NCBI RefSeq assembly: GCF_001999285.1
Contig: NZ_MLHN01000022.1
Span: forward strand, 1 to 49,934
Length of the DNA stretch: 49,934 bases
Source of the DNA: Rodentibacter genomosp. 1
GTDB lineage: Bacteria > Pseudomonadota > Gammaproteobacteria > Enterobacterales > Pasteurellaceae
Reading direction: 5' to 3'
Shown: positions 9,685-18,910 of the stretch, piece after piece
Layout: every line of letters begins with the position of its first letter
How positions within the stretch are numbered: position 1 is the first letter of the stretch
Notes under the pieces: model-generated
The model's database searches: none
What the model saw: the letters and a program-made list of their open reading frames with translations, nothing else
What the model was told of the DNA's origin: nothing
Translations under genes and position numbers: made by a program

Positions 9685-10589
9685 TATTTTACTCCGGCAA
9701 GAATGGATTCAACCTCAGCTCTGACTGTTTTTGCCACACGCTCATAACGACTACGTAGCGGCGAGCCCGGTCGATATACCAACGCAATACTCCGTGCCGG
9801 TTCAGGAGAATGGCATGGAATATATTTCACACCTCTTCGCGTGCCCTCATTTCTAACTGCAAGTTCCGGCATAAATGTAATACCGGCATTAGCCGCCACC
9901 ATATTACGCAATGTTTCAAGACTGGTTGCTTGAAAATGTGAGTTTTCCTTCGCACCTGAGACAAAACAATAATCTAATGTTTGATTGCGTAAACAATGTC
10001 CATCATCCAACATTAACATTTCTTGGCCGGTTAAACTGCTCATTGAGATATTTTTTTCTTTCGCCCAAGGATGTTCCTCCGGAACCGCCAGTAACATTTT
10101 CTCTTCAAAAATCGGCACTTCAATAAATGCCTCGGTCTGTTGCACTCTGGCTAAAATAGCACAATCTAAGCGTCCGGTTTCAAGCTGTTCTAATAATTGC
10201 TGTGTTTGAGCTTCATAAAGGAAAATTTCTAGATCAGGAAAAGCTGCTTTTAAAGTTGGCACAATATAAGGCAGCAAATAAGGCCCGACCGTAGGGATTA
10301 AACCGATATGGAGCGGGCCTGTCATTTCTTTGCCTTGATTACTTGCCATTTCTTTTAATAATTTCACTTCACGTAAGACTGTACGGGCTTGTTCAACAAG
10401 GAGCATACCGGATTGCGTAAATAGCACCTTTCTGCTCGTACGTTCTAATAAAATAATCCCAAGTTCATCTTCAAGTTTACGAATTTGCCCACTAAGAGTA
10501 GGTTGACTCACATTGCATGAATCGGCCGCACGGCGAAAATGTTTATACTCAGACAAGGCAACTAAGTATTCTAAGTCACGAATATTCAT
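9684..10589 (-). CDS. oxyR: OxyR peroxide-sensing LysR-type regulator
   Basis: A 301-residue OxyR. The start at 10589 ([12 protein letters not shown]) matches the family; an in-frame ATG nine codons upstream has no family support. The winged HTH ([24 protein letters not shown]) is followed by the effector domain. The redox cysteines corresponding to Cys199 and Cys208 of E. coli OxyR are seen in [17 protein letters not shown]. It is divergent from the peroxiredoxin-glutaredoxin gene, a likely direct target, and is followed by fabR with a one-base overlap. Confidence 0.96.
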   Translation of the reverse strand: MNIRDLEYLVALSEYKHFRRAADSCNVSQPTLSGQIRKLEDELGIILLERTSRKVLFTQSGMLLVEQARTVLREVKLLKEMASNQGKEMTGPLHIGLIPTVGPYLLPYIVPTLKAAFPDLEIFLYEAQTQQLLEQLETGRLDCAILARVQQTEAFIEVPIFEEKMLLAVPEEHPWAKEKNISMSSLTGQEMLMLDDGHCLRNQTLDYCFVSGAKENSHFQATSLETLRNMVAANAGITFMPELAVRNEGTRRGVKYIPCHSPEPARSIALVYRPGSPLRSRYERVAKTVRAEVESILAGVK

Positions 10590-10638
10590 GAAGTCTTTCC
10601 TTATAGAAAAAGTCAATGAAAAAAATAAAATTAATTGG

Positions 10639-10668
10639 TTGAAACTATACCATAAGTTTGACTATAAT
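10639..10668 (+). promoter_or_regulatory. Promoter of the peroxiredoxin-glutaredoxin gene
   Basis: TTGAAA (10639-10644) and a consensus TATAAT (10663-10668) are separated by 18 bp. The spacer contains CTATA and CATAA elements and ends in GACTATA, compatible with OxyR half-sites, but a complete four-element OxyR site cannot be asserted by eye. The divergent oxyR gene begins 49 bp away. Confidence 0.7.
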
Positions 10669-10710
10669 CCAGCTTTCAATTAAAACTTGACTTAAAAACA
10701 AGGAGAAAAT

Positions 10711-11442
10711 ATGTCTCTTACTGATATGAGCGGTAAAAAAGTACCAAATGTCACATTCCATACCCGCCAAGGGGATGCCTGGGTTGATGTCTCTACCAGC
10801 GAATTATTTGATAACAAAACCGTCGTTGTATTTTCACTTCCGGGCGCATTTACTCCAACTTGTTCATCCACACACTTACCTCGCTATAACGAACTAGCTT
10901 GCGAATTTAAAGCGGCCGGTGTGGATAACATTATCTGTATTTCTGTCAACGACACCTTCGTAATGAACGCTTGGAAAGCCGATCAAGAATCAGAAAATAT
11001 CACGGTGATTCCTGATGGTAACGGTGAATTTACTGAAGGTATGGGAATGCTTGTAAGTAAGGAAGACTTAGGTTTTGGTAAACGTTCTTGGCGTTATTCA
11101 ATGCTAGTGAAAAACGGTGTTGTAGAAAAAATGTTTATTGAACCGGAAGAACCGGGTGACCCATTTAAAGTTTCCGATGCCGATACTATGCTCAAGTACT
11201 TAAAACCGGGTTGGACAGCAAAACCTTCCGTTACAGTATTCACAAAACCGGGTTGTCCATTCTGTGCTAAAGCAAAAGCCTTATTAAAAGCTAAAGATTA
11301 TACCTTTGAAGAAATCGTTTTAGGTCGTGATGCAAGCACAATTTCTGTTCGTGCTATTACAGGCAAAACCAGCGTACCACAAGTCTTTATTGGCGGCGAA
11401 TATATTGGTGGTAGTGACGATTTAGAAAAATATTTTGCATAA
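10711..11442 (+). CDS. pgdX: Hybrid peroxiredoxin-glutaredoxin (Prx5-Grx)
   Basis: A 243-residue natural fusion that reduces peroxides with glutathione as donor, as shown for the H. influenzae enzyme. The N-terminal Prx5-type domain (about 1-165) carries the peroxidatic cysteine in [16 protein letters not shown] (Cys51). The C-terminal glutaredoxin domain carries [12 protein letters not shown] (CPFC, Cys182 and Cys185), then [15 protein letters not shown] for glutathione binding. AAGGAG lies just upstream of the start. Its divergence from oxyR points to peroxide induction. A terminator follows at 11490-11524. Confidence 0.96.
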   Translation: MSLTDMSGKKVPNVTFHTRQGDAWVDVSTSELFDNKTVVVFSLPGAFTPTCSSTHLPRYNELACEFKAAGVDNIICISVNDTFVMNAWKADQESENITVIPDGNGEFTEGMGMLVSKEDLGFGKRSWRYSMLVKNGVVEKMFIEPEEPGDPFKVSDADTMLKYLKPGWTAKPSVTVFTKPGCPFCAKAKALLKAKDYTFEEIVLGRDASTISVRAITGKTSVPQVFIGGEYIGGSDDLEKYFA

Positions 11443-11489
11443 CGAGGAATGCAAGTTTAGCTGATTTATTTAATTTGGAACTTTTATGA

Positions 11490-11524
11490 AAAAGCCAAAC
11501 ACTTTACTGAGTTTGGCTTTTTTA
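11490..11524 (+). terminator. Terminator of the peroxiredoxin-glutaredoxin gene
   Basis: AAAGCCAAAC pairs with GTTTGGCTTT around a 10-base loop and is followed by TTTA. Confidence 0.88.
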
Positions 11525-11556
11525 TGAGCGAAATCTTGCCTAAATTCAACCGCACT

Positions 11557-12030
11557 TTACCCTTTTATGAAAGCCATCACCTTATCGCCAAAAAAGTAAA
11601 ATGCCAATCCCAATCCAACAATTATCAACCCAACCAATTTTGTGATATTAACTTCCCGCACAGGCATACCGATTAAACCAAAGTGATCTATCGTTAAGGC
11701 CGCAAGCAATTGCCCGATAATGATAAAAAATAACATTGCGGTAATACCAAGTTTGGGCGCAAGCAATATTGTAGTAAACACGGCTAACGCACCTAGCACG
11801 CCCCCCAATAACTTCCACCAAGGTTGATGTGGAAGTGCGGTCAAACCTTGCCACAAATCTGCTTTGAATAAAGCAACAAAAAAGAGCAAGATTGTTCCCA
11901 CTGAAAAAGAAATAAATGTAGCGATAATAGGTTCACTCCCCACGGCTTTTGCAAGCTGGGTATTGATCGCGGATTGGGAGGCGAGCGCCACCCCTGCAAT
12001 GAATGCAATTAAAAGATAAATAAAAAACAT
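11557..12030 (-). CDS. One-domain YdcZ/DMT-family membrane protein
   Basis: A 157-residue protein of the YdcZ (DUF606) branch of the drug/metabolite transporter superfamily. About five membrane helices are visible, with the typical start LIAFIAGVALASQSAINTQLAKAVGSEPIIATFISFSVG (positions about 6-44) and the later PWWKLLGGVLGAL. Members work as single- or double-domain proteins; substrates are not established. GGAGG lies at a good distance before the ATG. A USS lies inside the gene at about 11832. Unlike the two-domain relative at 19.2 kb, its upstream region has none of the LysR-operator geometry described below. Confidence 0.85.
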   Translation of the reverse strand: MFFIYLLIAFIAGVALASQSAINTQLAKAVGSEPIIATFISFSVGTILLFFVALFKADLWQGLTALPHQPWWKLLGGVLGALAVFTTILLAPKLGITAMLFFIIIGQLLAALTIDHFGLIGMPVREVNITKLVGLIIVGLGLAFYFFGDKVMAFIKG

Positions 12031-12180
12031 AGCCCCTCCGAACCAATCAAATTATAGAAGTTTCATCACCATCGTCAAATGGGAAAACACCGGAAAAATT
12101 GACCGCACTTGATTTTTTCATACGAAGATCTTTCTATCGTGCTATACTCGCCACCCATTATTTACAGAGACATTATCATT

Positions 12181-13494
12181 ATGATTAAAAAAGCAAGCTT
12201 AACAGGGCTTCTATTATTCGGTATGTTTTTCGGTGCCGGCAATTTAATTTTTCCTCCGGCCTTAGGCGCCCTATCCGGCGACCACTTTTGGCCGGCGATT
12301 TTAGGTTTTGTTCTATCCGGCGTTGGTATTGCTATTCTCACTCTAATTATTGGTATGTTAAACCCCAAAGGTTACGTGGACGAAATTTCCCAGAAAATTT
12401 CACCTTGGTTTGCGACCACTTATTTGGTGATGTTATATCTTTCAATCGGCCCTTTCTTCGCCATTCCCCGCACAGCAACCGTGGCTTATGAAGTCGGCGT
12501 ATCTCCAATGTTATCCGCAAATATAAGTGAATACGGATTAATCCTCTTTACCTTACTCTATTTCCTTGCTGCTTATTTTATTGCACTTAATCCTTCAAAA
12601 ATTTTAGATAGTATTGGGCGTATTCTCACTCCAATTTTCGCTCTATTAATAGTGCTTCTTGTGGGATTAGGCATCGCCAAATATGGCGCAGAATTACCTC
12701 AAGTAGCAACTGGCGACTATATAAAAAATGCCTTTGGAACAGGCTTTATTGAAGGATATAACACCTTAGATGCCCTCGCTTCCGTGGCATTTAGTGTGGT
12801 GGCAATTCAAACATTAAAGCAGTTGGGATTTCGTTCTCGGAAAGAATATGTATCCACTATTTGGTTGGTGGGAATCGTCGTAGCACTAGGTTTTAGTGTG
12901 CTCTACATTGGACTTGCTTACCTTGGAAATCATTTCCCCGTACCTATGGAAGTGATGAATGCCGACATAAATAAAGGGGTCTATATTTTATCTCAAGCCA
13001 CACAAGCAATTTTTGGTGAATCCGCACAATGGTTTTTAGCCGTTATGGTTGCGATGACCTGTTTCACCACCACCGCAGGATTAATCGTTTCTACCGCTGA
13101 ATTTTTCGCAACACGTTTCCCACGTTTTTCCTATAAACACTATGCTACGGTGTTTACAATACTTGGATTAGGTGTCGCCAACTTAGGTTTGAACGCAATC
13201 ATTCATTTCTCACTCCCTGTATTACTCCTGCTTTACCCGATCACTATTGCCATTGTCGTGTTGGTGATTGTGGATAAATTTTTCCCTTTGTCAAAAATGG
13301 GAATGCAACTCACGATTGCACTCGTTACCTTTGTTTCACTCGCAAGCGTACTGGGAGAACAGTGCCAAGTTTTATTCATGACAGAATGGATTAACCGTCT
13401 CCCCTTTGCAGACCTTTCTCTGCCTTGGCTTATTCCGGCATTAGTGGGCTTATTGCTCGCAATGCTTCTACCTCGCCATAAAAAGAGAGAATAG
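12181..13494 (+). CDS. brnQ: Branched-chain amino acid carrier BrnQ
   Basis: A 437-residue LIVCS-family sodium-coupled symporter for leucine, isoleucine and valine with about 12 membrane helices. The signature FGMFFGAGNLIFPPALG at residues 12-28 is diagnostic. The start at 12181 (MIKKASLTGLLLFG) agrees with the family, while an in-frame ATG at 12109 would prepend 24 residues that overlap the likely promoter (TATACT at about 12142). The gene stands alone, flanked by a USS upstream and a strong terminator at 13563. Confidence 0.95.
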   Translation: MIKKASLTGLLLFGMFFGAGNLIFPPALGALSGDHFWPAILGFVLSGVGIAILTLIIGMLNPKGYVDEISQKISPWFATTYLVMLYLSIGPFFAIPRTATVAYEVGVSPMLSANISEYGLILFTLLYFLAAYFIALNPSKILDSIGRILTPIFALLIVLLVGLGIAKYGAELPQVATGDYIKNAFGTGFIEGYNTLDALASVAFSVVAIQTLKQLGFRSRKEYVSTIWLVGIVVALGFSVLYIGLAYLGNHFPVPMEVMNADINKGVYILSQATQAIFGESAQWFLAVMVAMTCFTTTAGLIVSTAEFFATRFPRFSYKHYATVFTILGLGVANLGLNAIIHFSLPVLLLLYPITIAIVVLVIVDKFFPLSKMGMQLTIALVTFVSLASVLGEQCQVLFMTEWINRLPFADLSLPWLIPALVGLLLAMLLPRHKKRE

Positions 13495-13562
13495 CATGGT
13501 AAAAGTGCGGTCAATTTCACAATAAAAGACGAGACCGACCCATTTTCATTGTAACAACACAA

Positions 13563-13588
13563 AACGCACCTTTTGGTGCGTTTTTTTA
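13563..13588 (+). terminator. Terminator of brnQ
   Basis: AACGCACC and GGTGCGTT form a perfect stem with a TTTT loop, followed by five more T. It is 68 bp after the brnQ stop. Confidence 0.92.
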
Positions 13589-13932
13589 TCCGATAAATAC
13601 AGGCTTTCTCTCAATCTACCCTCGCCTACATTTCTGTTTATGTGCATTTGCGACATCATACCTTAAACGTAATTACCATATCTCTCCCGACCTTTGTTCT
13701 TTTCAATTCATCGCTTTCCTCCCATTCATATGATGAATGTTCCCCACTCAGCATAATTTCAGACAAACCGACATCATCATTTCGACCATAAAAATACGCT
13801 TAGTGACAACCCGATACTTTCATCACAATTGTTGAATATTTTTCAATAGGGTTATGAATAAAAGGCTATTTTTTACAAAAATCAAAACGCTTACAATCAC
13901 ATCATATTTCATTTTTTTATTAAGGAACAACA
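13589..13932. other. Intergenic region upstream of the lipoprotein hydrolase
   Basis: No gene is seen in this 340-bp stretch. Its right part holds a LysR-type operator (13832-13846) and a TACAAT -10 (13892-13897) for the hydrolase. The left 200 bp show no recognisable motif. Confidence 0.55.
13832..13897 (+). promoter_or_regulatory. Candidate fourth LysR-regulon promoter (hydrolase)
   Basis: TTGAATATTTTTCAA (13832-13846) has the same TTGAA-N5-TTCAA arms and spacing as the operators at 30443, 20232 and 18809. The gap from the 13-bp operator core to TACAAT (13892-13897) is 46 bp, against 47 bp at the other three. The CTAATC -35 is not conserved here, so membership is less certain. Confidence 0.5.
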
Positions 13933-15033
13933 ATGAAAAAAACGTCTTTATTTTTAACCGCACTTTCCCTTGCTGTACTTTCCGGTTGCCACAATAGCAA
14001 TTCATCGATCTTGCAAATTGAAAAACAAGGAAGCTTTACCGTGGGTGGTCGTTATGTTACTCATAAAGGCACATTTTCGCAGGAAAAATTTACCTCACCT
14101 GATGGGCAACGTGCTTATGGCGATTTTGCTTATGTGAATTATCAAACGCCGGTGAATGCCAAAAAATACCCATTGATTTTCCAACATGGTGGTGCACAAT
14201 CTAAACGCACGTGGGAAACCACAGTGGACGGCCGTGAAGGTTTTAATAATCTCTTTTTACGCAAAGGTTATAGCGTTTATTTACTCGATCAACCTCGTAG
14301 CGGTGAATCCAACCTTTCAACCAAAGCATTAGATCCTGCAACGCCTTGGGCAAGCAATCCAATGTATGGCGATAGAACCTTCTATATTTTATCCCGTGTC
14401 GGTCATTATGATACACAAGGCACAGCTGTCCCTAATGCCCAATTCCCTGTTGGAGAACAATATTATCAAGCCTTCCAACAAAGTTGGTCGGTTGGTTCTG
14501 GACCGTTAGATAATGACTTAAATGCCGATGTATTAGCACAATTAGTCAATCAAACTGAAGGGGCTGTTTTAGTCACACACTCAATGGGTGGCACAATAGG
14601 TTGGCGTGCAGCAATCCGTAGCGATAAAGTGAAAGCGATTGTGGCGTATGAACCGGGTGGTACGCCCTTTGTTTTCCCTGAAACGGAAATGCCAAAAATT
14701 ACAAAAGCACGCGTTGAACATTTATCCGCCACCGCAATCGGTCTGCCAATGAATGAGTTTATGAAACTCACCAAAATCCCCATCGTCTTGTATTACGGTG
14801 ACTACATTAAACTCGGTTCTGAAAATGTCGGTGAAGATAAATGGGGTACAGAGTTTGCCATGGCAAAACAGTTTGTGGATACCATCAATAAACATGGCGG
14901 CGATGCAACACTTATTCATTTGCCAGCCCTCAATATCAAAGGCAATTCTCATTTCCTAATGGGTGAGAAAAACAATCAACAACTTGCCGATTTAATGGAA
15001 AAATGGCTGAAAGAAAAAGGATTGGATAAATAA
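13933..15033 (+). CDS. Lipoprotein alpha/beta hydrolase
   Basis: A 366-residue alpha/beta-fold hydrolase with a lipoprotein signal (lipobox LSGC, Cys19), so it acts in the envelope. The oxyanion region is LIFQHGGAQSKRTWETT, and the nucleophile elbow is LVTHSMGGTIGW, with Ser in H-S-M-G-G. A probable acid lies in the YYGDYIKLG region, and the catalytic His is probably in GNSHFLMGEKN. The substrate is unknown; an ester or lactone is likely. The signal-peptide coding region holds a USS (codons T-A-L). A LysR-type operator lies upstream. The porin gene begins 68 bp downstream without an obvious terminator, so the two may be co-transcribed. Confidence 0.85.
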   Translation: MKKTSLFLTALSLAVLSGCHNSNSSILQIEKQGSFTVGGRYVTHKGTFSQEKFTSPDGQRAYGDFAYVNYQTPVNAKKYPLIFQHGGAQSKRTWETTVDGREGFNNLFLRKGYSVYLLDQPRSGESNLSTKALDPATPWASNPMYGDRTFYILSRVGHYDTQGTAVPNAQFPVGEQYYQAFQQSWSVGSGPLDNDLNADVLAQLVNQTEGAVLVTHSMGGTIGWRAAIRSDKVKAIVAYEPGGTPFVFPETEMPKITKARVEHLSATAIGLPMNEFMKLTKIPIVLYYGDYIKLGSENVGEDKWGTEFAMAKQFVDTINKHGGDATLIHLPALNIKGNSHFLMGEKNNQQLADLMEKWLKEKGLDK

Positions 15034-15101
15034 CCTCTAAATCAAGATGGGATGCGTTGCCAAACAACCTATCCCATTCTTTTTGGCACAATCAATTTAG
15101 G

Positions 15102-16196
15102 ATGAAAATAACTCAAGTGAAAAATTTATTACTTCCCTCTCTTTTATTTTTTTATTCAGCCTCTACCTCGGCTTTAACATTATTCGATATTGAACCAAGC
15201 AAAACCAAATTAGAATTAACCGGCTCAATGAGAGTGAATATAAGCGGCTCTTCTACAAGAACAGAATATGCTGATAATAGCGTTCAACGACCCCACCAAT
15301 CTCCTGCTTTTACAAATGATAGCTCCCGTTTTGGTTTTAAACTAACGCAAGAATTAGGCGATGGTATTTATACCGTTGGAAATGTTGAATGGCGTTTTCG
15401 GGGTACATCGGATTCCAGACATAACTTTGATGATATTTATACCCGACAACTCAACGCTGGATTTGGGCATAAGAAATACGGAGAACTTTTATACGGAAAC
15501 ATCTTATCCATTGCCGATGAAATCCGACGAACAGACTTAGCGAATGATTTAACGATTTCCTATCCCTTATTACCTGCCCTGCAACGTAGAATTTTGCAAT
15601 ATACGCACACCATAAATAACTGGCGATTCGGTGTATTTTACGGTGGAAAGAGTAAACGTAACAGTTTAGGATTGGATTTAACCAATAAGCGAAAAAATGT
15701 ATGGGGCGGCGGCATTGTTTATACACATAAATTCAATGAATTTAACAGCACCAAAATCGCTTTCGGTATGATTAGAGAACAATTTTACAATCCCCAAACC
15801 AATCAGACCACTTATTCTATGGGAGGAAGTTATACCTATCGCAGTACGACAATAGGGCTTGATTTGGAACAAAGACGAACCAAAAATCGAACCTCAATTA
15901 ATGACAAGCGATTAGAAAATGATATGAGATTGGTACTTGTCCAACAATTAAATCCGGATTGGCGGCTATATGGGCAATATGGAAGAAACCTCAATAAATT
16001 ACAAAGTCAACTCAGTGATAGCACTCGTGAAACTGGACATAGATATACTGTTGGTATTGATTATTTTGTGATACCGCAATACGTTAAGTTATTTACCGAA
16101 TTTCGCCAAGATTATCGAAAACATTATGTTAATCAAACATTTCAACGTAAAACCAAAGAAAATACTACTGCCGTAGGTATGCGGATTTATTGGTAA
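15102..16196 (+). CDS. Outer-membrane porin
   Basis: A 364-residue general porin of the Gram-negative trimeric type, related to Haemophilus OmpP2-like proteins. The preferred start at 15102 gives a signal peptide MKITQVKNLLLPSLLFFYSA with cleavage near STSA-LTLF; a TTG at 15057 in frame gives no signal peptide. The mature part has alternating beta strands (TKLELTGSMRVNISGSS, RFGFKLTQELGDGIYTVGNVEWRF, LYGQYGRNLNKL) and ends in RIYW, with a terminal aromatic residue as expected for BAM recognition. It follows the lipoprotein hydrolase, so it may admit that enzyme's substrate; this is inference. Confidence 0.85.
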   Translation: MKITQVKNLLLPSLLFFYSASTSALTLFDIEPSKTKLELTGSMRVNISGSSTRTEYADNSVQRPHQSPAFTNDSSRFGFKLTQELGDGIYTVGNVEWRFRGTSDSRHNFDDIYTRQLNAGFGHKKYGELLYGNILSIADEIRRTDLANDLTISYPLLPALQRRILQYTHTINNWRFGVFYGGKSKRNSLGLDLTNKRKNVWGGGIVYTHKFNEFNSTKIAFGMIREQFYNPQTNQTTYSMGGSYTYRSTTIGLDLEQRRTKNRTSINDKRLENDMRLVLVQQLNPDWRLYGQYGRNLNKLQSQLSDSTRETGHRYTVGIDYFVIPQYVKLFTEFRQDYRKHYVNQTFQRKTKENTTAVGMRIYW

Positions 16197-16224
16197 ATAT
16201 CAACGGAATGATCAATCTTTAACG

Positions 16225-16291
16225 AAAGTGCGGTCAAATTTTAATAAGATTTTACTCTTTTTTAATTTTGCTAAAAATTTGACCACACTTT
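16225..16291. terminator. Inverted USS pair acting as terminator
   Basis: AAAGTGCGGTCAAATTTT at 16225 is the near-exact complement of AAAATTTGACCACACTTT at 16274-16291, separated by a T-rich loop. The right arm has one mismatch in the USS core. It lies between the convergent porin and Gfo/Idh/MocA genes and could stop transcription from both sides. Confidence 0.75.
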
Positions 16292-16330
16292 GGATGGTTT
16301 ACCGAAAATTGCCTCGTCAATCAATATTAA

Positions 16331-17371
16331 TTATAACGCTACTTTCTTTCCTTTCTCGGCACTTTCAAACGCTTTTTCAATAATGTGTAAAACAAACACG
16401 ACTTCTTCCATTTTAATTGCGGGTTCAGCCCCGTTAACAATGACCTGATACAAATTATCCACTAAATCCAAATAACTCACTTTTGCATTAGGATAAGGTT
16501 TACGGATAATTTCCCCCTCAACTTCCGTATGTAAAATCCCCCAATCGCTTTCATTTTCTTCATTCCAATTTCCTTGCGGAATAATGCCTTGATTTAGTAA
16601 GCTTTCTTGATTATCGGTATGGTGTTTGATATAAGAGCCAAGATCGCCGTGCAAAGCAAAATGAGGTGTCGTTTCACGCACGTATTTACTCGCTTTTACC
16701 GCCACTTTTAACCCATTTTCATAATAAAGGTGAATATCAAAATTATCGTCTGATAACGCCCCTTGATGTTGATAACGAATGTCGGCAAACACAGCTTGTG
16801 GTTTACCAAATAAACTGACTGCCTGATCAATCAAATGTACGCCAAGATCATAGACTAATCCCGTTCCCTTATCACCCGTTTCTTTCCATGCTTTGGCATT
16901 TTTATCTTTCGCATAACGATCGATTCTAATTTCACCGTCCACCGGCTTGCCAATTAAACCTCGCGATAAAATTTCACGAGCGGTAGCAACCGAGGCATCC
17001 CAACGGCGATTTTGATAAGTATAAAGCACGACGCCTTGTTGTTTGGCTAACTCTGCCAATTCCACTGCTTGGGTGGATGTCGCCACTAAAGGCTTTTCTA
17101 CTAACACATGCTTTTTGGCTAATAGTGCTTGTTTAACAAACTCATAGTGGGTTTGATTAGGGGTAGTTATCACAATTAAATCCACCTCATCGGTGAGTAA
17201 TTTTTCAAAACTTGACACAATATCAATATCAGGAAACCAAGCTAATGCCCTTGTAGTTGAGCGTTCAAAAAATTTTACAACCTTAAAACGGTGATCATTT
17301 TTAAAAAAGGGAACGTGGAAAACACGAGTAGAATATCCACTTCCTGCAATGGCAACATTGATTTTTTTCAT
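16331..17371 (-). CDS. Gfo/Idh/MocA-family NAD(P)-dependent oxidoreductase
   Basis: A 346-residue oxidoreductase resembling E. coli YdgJ and YhhX. The Rossmann start is INVAIAGSGYSTRVFHVPFF. The cofactor-site EKP motif is LVEKPLVA near residue 93. NRRWD and YDLGVHLIDQAVSLFGKP mark the substrate domain, which likely handles a sugar or polyol. It lies 211 bp downstream of the aldo/keto reductase at 17583 on the same strand, but a hairpin terminator lies between them, so it probably has its own promoter. Its upstream region shows no LysR-type operator of the kind described here. Confidence 0.88.
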   Translation of the reverse strand: MKKINVAIAGSGYSTRVFHVPFFKNDHRFKVVKFFERSTTRALAWFPDIDIVSSFEKLLTDEVDLIVITTPNQTHYEFVKQALLAKKHVLVEKPLVATSTQAVELAELAKQQGVVLYTYQNRRWDASVATAREILSRGLIGKPVDGEIRIDRYAKDKNAKAWKETGDKGTGLVYDLGVHLIDQAVSLFGKPQAVFADIRYQHQGALSDDNFDIHLYYENGLKVAVKASKYVRETTPHFALHGDLGSYIKHHTDNQESLLNQGIIPQGNWNEENESDWGILHTEVEGEIIRKPYPNAKVSYLDLVDNLYQVIVNGAEPAIKMEEVVFVLHIIEKAFESAEKGKKVAL

Positions 17372-17484
17372 ATTTAGCTATCCTTAATTGATAAAATTAT
17401 GGCAAATATAAAATCGTTTTTATTTATCTGCCAGTACAGAATACATAATAGGCTCACTTGGCCTAATCTGTGGCATATTTGTTC

Positions 17485-17532
17485 CTAAATAAAAGTGATC
17501 TGCATCTCAAATATCGTTTTGAGGTGCAGATC
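17485..17532 (-). terminator. Terminator of the 18.7-kb aldo/keto reductase
   Basis: GATCTGCATCTCAAA (17497-17511) and TTTGAGGTGCAGATC (17518-17532) pair with one G-T wobble. On the minus strand the stem is followed by ACTTTTATTT. A USS overlaps the 5' side of the hairpin. Confidence 0.82.
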
Positions 17533-17582
17533 AAAGTGCGGTCAAATTCACCATAGTTTTTATAAAGTTGACGAGGAGATAA

Positions 17583-18725
17583 TTATTTTGCCTCCGAAAA
17601 CTTCAAAATGGCTTCCGGCAAACGTAAACCGACAATATCAATAGCCTCCAATTCTTCACGGAATTGAGCAAGTTCTTCATCAGAGAATTTCACATCGTCC
17701 GCCCCTAAATTATCCAATAAATGGCGGGATTTAGTCGTCCCTGGGATTGGTACGATAAAATTTTTCTGCGCCATTAACCATGCGAGAGAAAATTGTGCCG
17801 GTGTACAAAGTTTGCGTTTTGCCCATTTCTGTACAAGTCGAATTAACTTCACATTTTGCTGCATGGCTTCCGGTGTAAAACGAGGAATAATGCCGCGTAG
17901 ATCTTGACTAGGATCGGACGAAAAACGACTGCTTTCGTCCACATAGCCCGCCAATGTCCCCATGGCCAATGGCGACCAAGGGACAAAACCAATCCCTAAT
18001 TCTTCACAAACAGGAATCACATCTTTTTCACGCCCCCGAAAAAACAGTGAATATTCACTTTGCACCGCCGTTAAAGGCTGAATCACATGTGCTTTGCGAA
18101 TCGTTTGTTCACTAGCTTCTGACAAACCCCAATTCAATACCTTACCTTGTTTCATTAAATCCTGGATTGCCCCAGCCACCTCTTCAATCTCGACATTAGG
18201 ATCAACACGATGTTGGTAGAGCAAATCAATTCGGTCAGTTTGTAAACGTTGCAGCATACTGTCCACCACTTGTTTGATATGCTCCGGACGACTATTGAGC
18301 TTACCGGTGCGTTTACCGGTTTTTTGATCGATATCCCAACCGAATTTGGTTGCCAGCACCACTTGATCTCGAATACCTTTCAACCCTTCTCCCACCACTC
18401 GCTCGCTTTCAAAAGGCCCGTAGGCTTCCGCCGTATCAAAAAAGGTGACACCATGATCAAATGCCTGATGTATCAAACGCACCGCATGATGACGATGAGG
18501 TTGTGGCACAGCATACATATTTTGTCCTAGTCCTTGGCAGCCCAACCCTAAGCTTGAAACCCTTAAGTTTCCCAATTGACGCTGACTTGGAATTTTATCT
18601 TCAGAGGCTAGCCCACCCTGATTTAGCGTATTTGCCACAACCGATGTTGCCGTTCCCCCCAATCCCAATGCTAATGCGGTCAAACCACCGCTTTTTAATA
18701 ACTGACGTTTAGACTGATTAACCAT
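17583..18725 (-). CDS. Aldo/keto reductase with Tat-like N-terminal signal
   Basis: A 380-residue aldo/keto reductase of the AKR13/YghZ-like group. Residues 1-32 look like a Tat signal: SKRQLLKSGG followed by a hydrophobic stretch LTALALGLGGTATSVVA. The usual twin Arg-Arg is Lys-Arg, a tolerated variant. The catalytic tetrad is present: Asp and Tyr in FFDTAEAYGPFE, Lys in ATKFGW, His in LLYQHRVDP. The C-terminal IPGTTKSRHLLDNLGA binds the NADPH phosphate. If exported, it would have to carry its cofactor with it, as Tat permits. Its promoter (18756-18821) matches the LysR-regulon geometry. The substrate is unknown. Confidence 0.85.
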   Translation of the reverse strand: MVNQSKRQLLKSGGLTALALGLGGTATSVVANTLNQGGLASEDKIPSQRQLGNLRVSSLGLGCQGLGQNMYAVPQPHRHHAVRLIHQAFDHGVTFFDTAEAYGPFESERVVGEGLKGIRDQVVLATKFGWDIDQKTGKRTGKLNSRPEHIKQVVDSMLQRLQTDRIDLLYQHRVDPNVEIEEVAGAIQDLMKQGKVLNWGLSEASEQTIRKAHVIQPLTAVQSEYSLFFRGREKDVIPVCEELGIGFVPWSPLAMGTLAGYVDESSRFSSDPSQDLRGIIPRFTPEAMQQNVKLIRLVQKWAKRKLCTPAQFSLAWLMAQKNFIVPIPGTTKSRHLLDNLGADDVKFSDEELAQFREELEAIDIVGLRLPEAILKFSEAK

Positions 18726-18755
18726 GTTTTACTCCTATCAAATAAGAAGACAACT

Positions 18756-18821
18756 ATTGTAAAAGCAAAAAATTGTTTTGATTAGATAGTGATGATTGAA
18801 TAAGCTTGTGAATGAAATTCA
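18756..18821 (-). promoter_or_regulatory. LysR-regulon promoter 1 (Tat-like aldo/keto reductase)
   Basis: Reading towards the gene: operator core TGAATTTCATTCA (18821-18809), 23 bp, -35 CTAATC (18785-18780), 18 bp, -10 TACAAT (18761-18756). The distances are identical to the promoters at 20.2 and 30.4 kb. The operator centre falls about 66 bp upstream of the expected start, the usual LysR recognition site. A USS lies just beyond the operator, as at the 20.2-kb promoter, hinting that the two promoter blocks were copied one from the other. Confidence 0.78.
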
Positions 18822-18910
18822 ACAATTGTATGAAAAAGTGCGGTCGAATTTGAAAAAGTGTTCAGAATGGTACAACAACTGCACAAAAACAGGAATTTCA
18901 ATGAAATGTA

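Noticed and set aside
12031-12180. LysR-regulon operator upstream of the one-domain YdcZ gene or brnQ
   Set aside because: No TTGAA-N5-TTCAA dyad or CTAATC-18-TATAAT arrangement is present.
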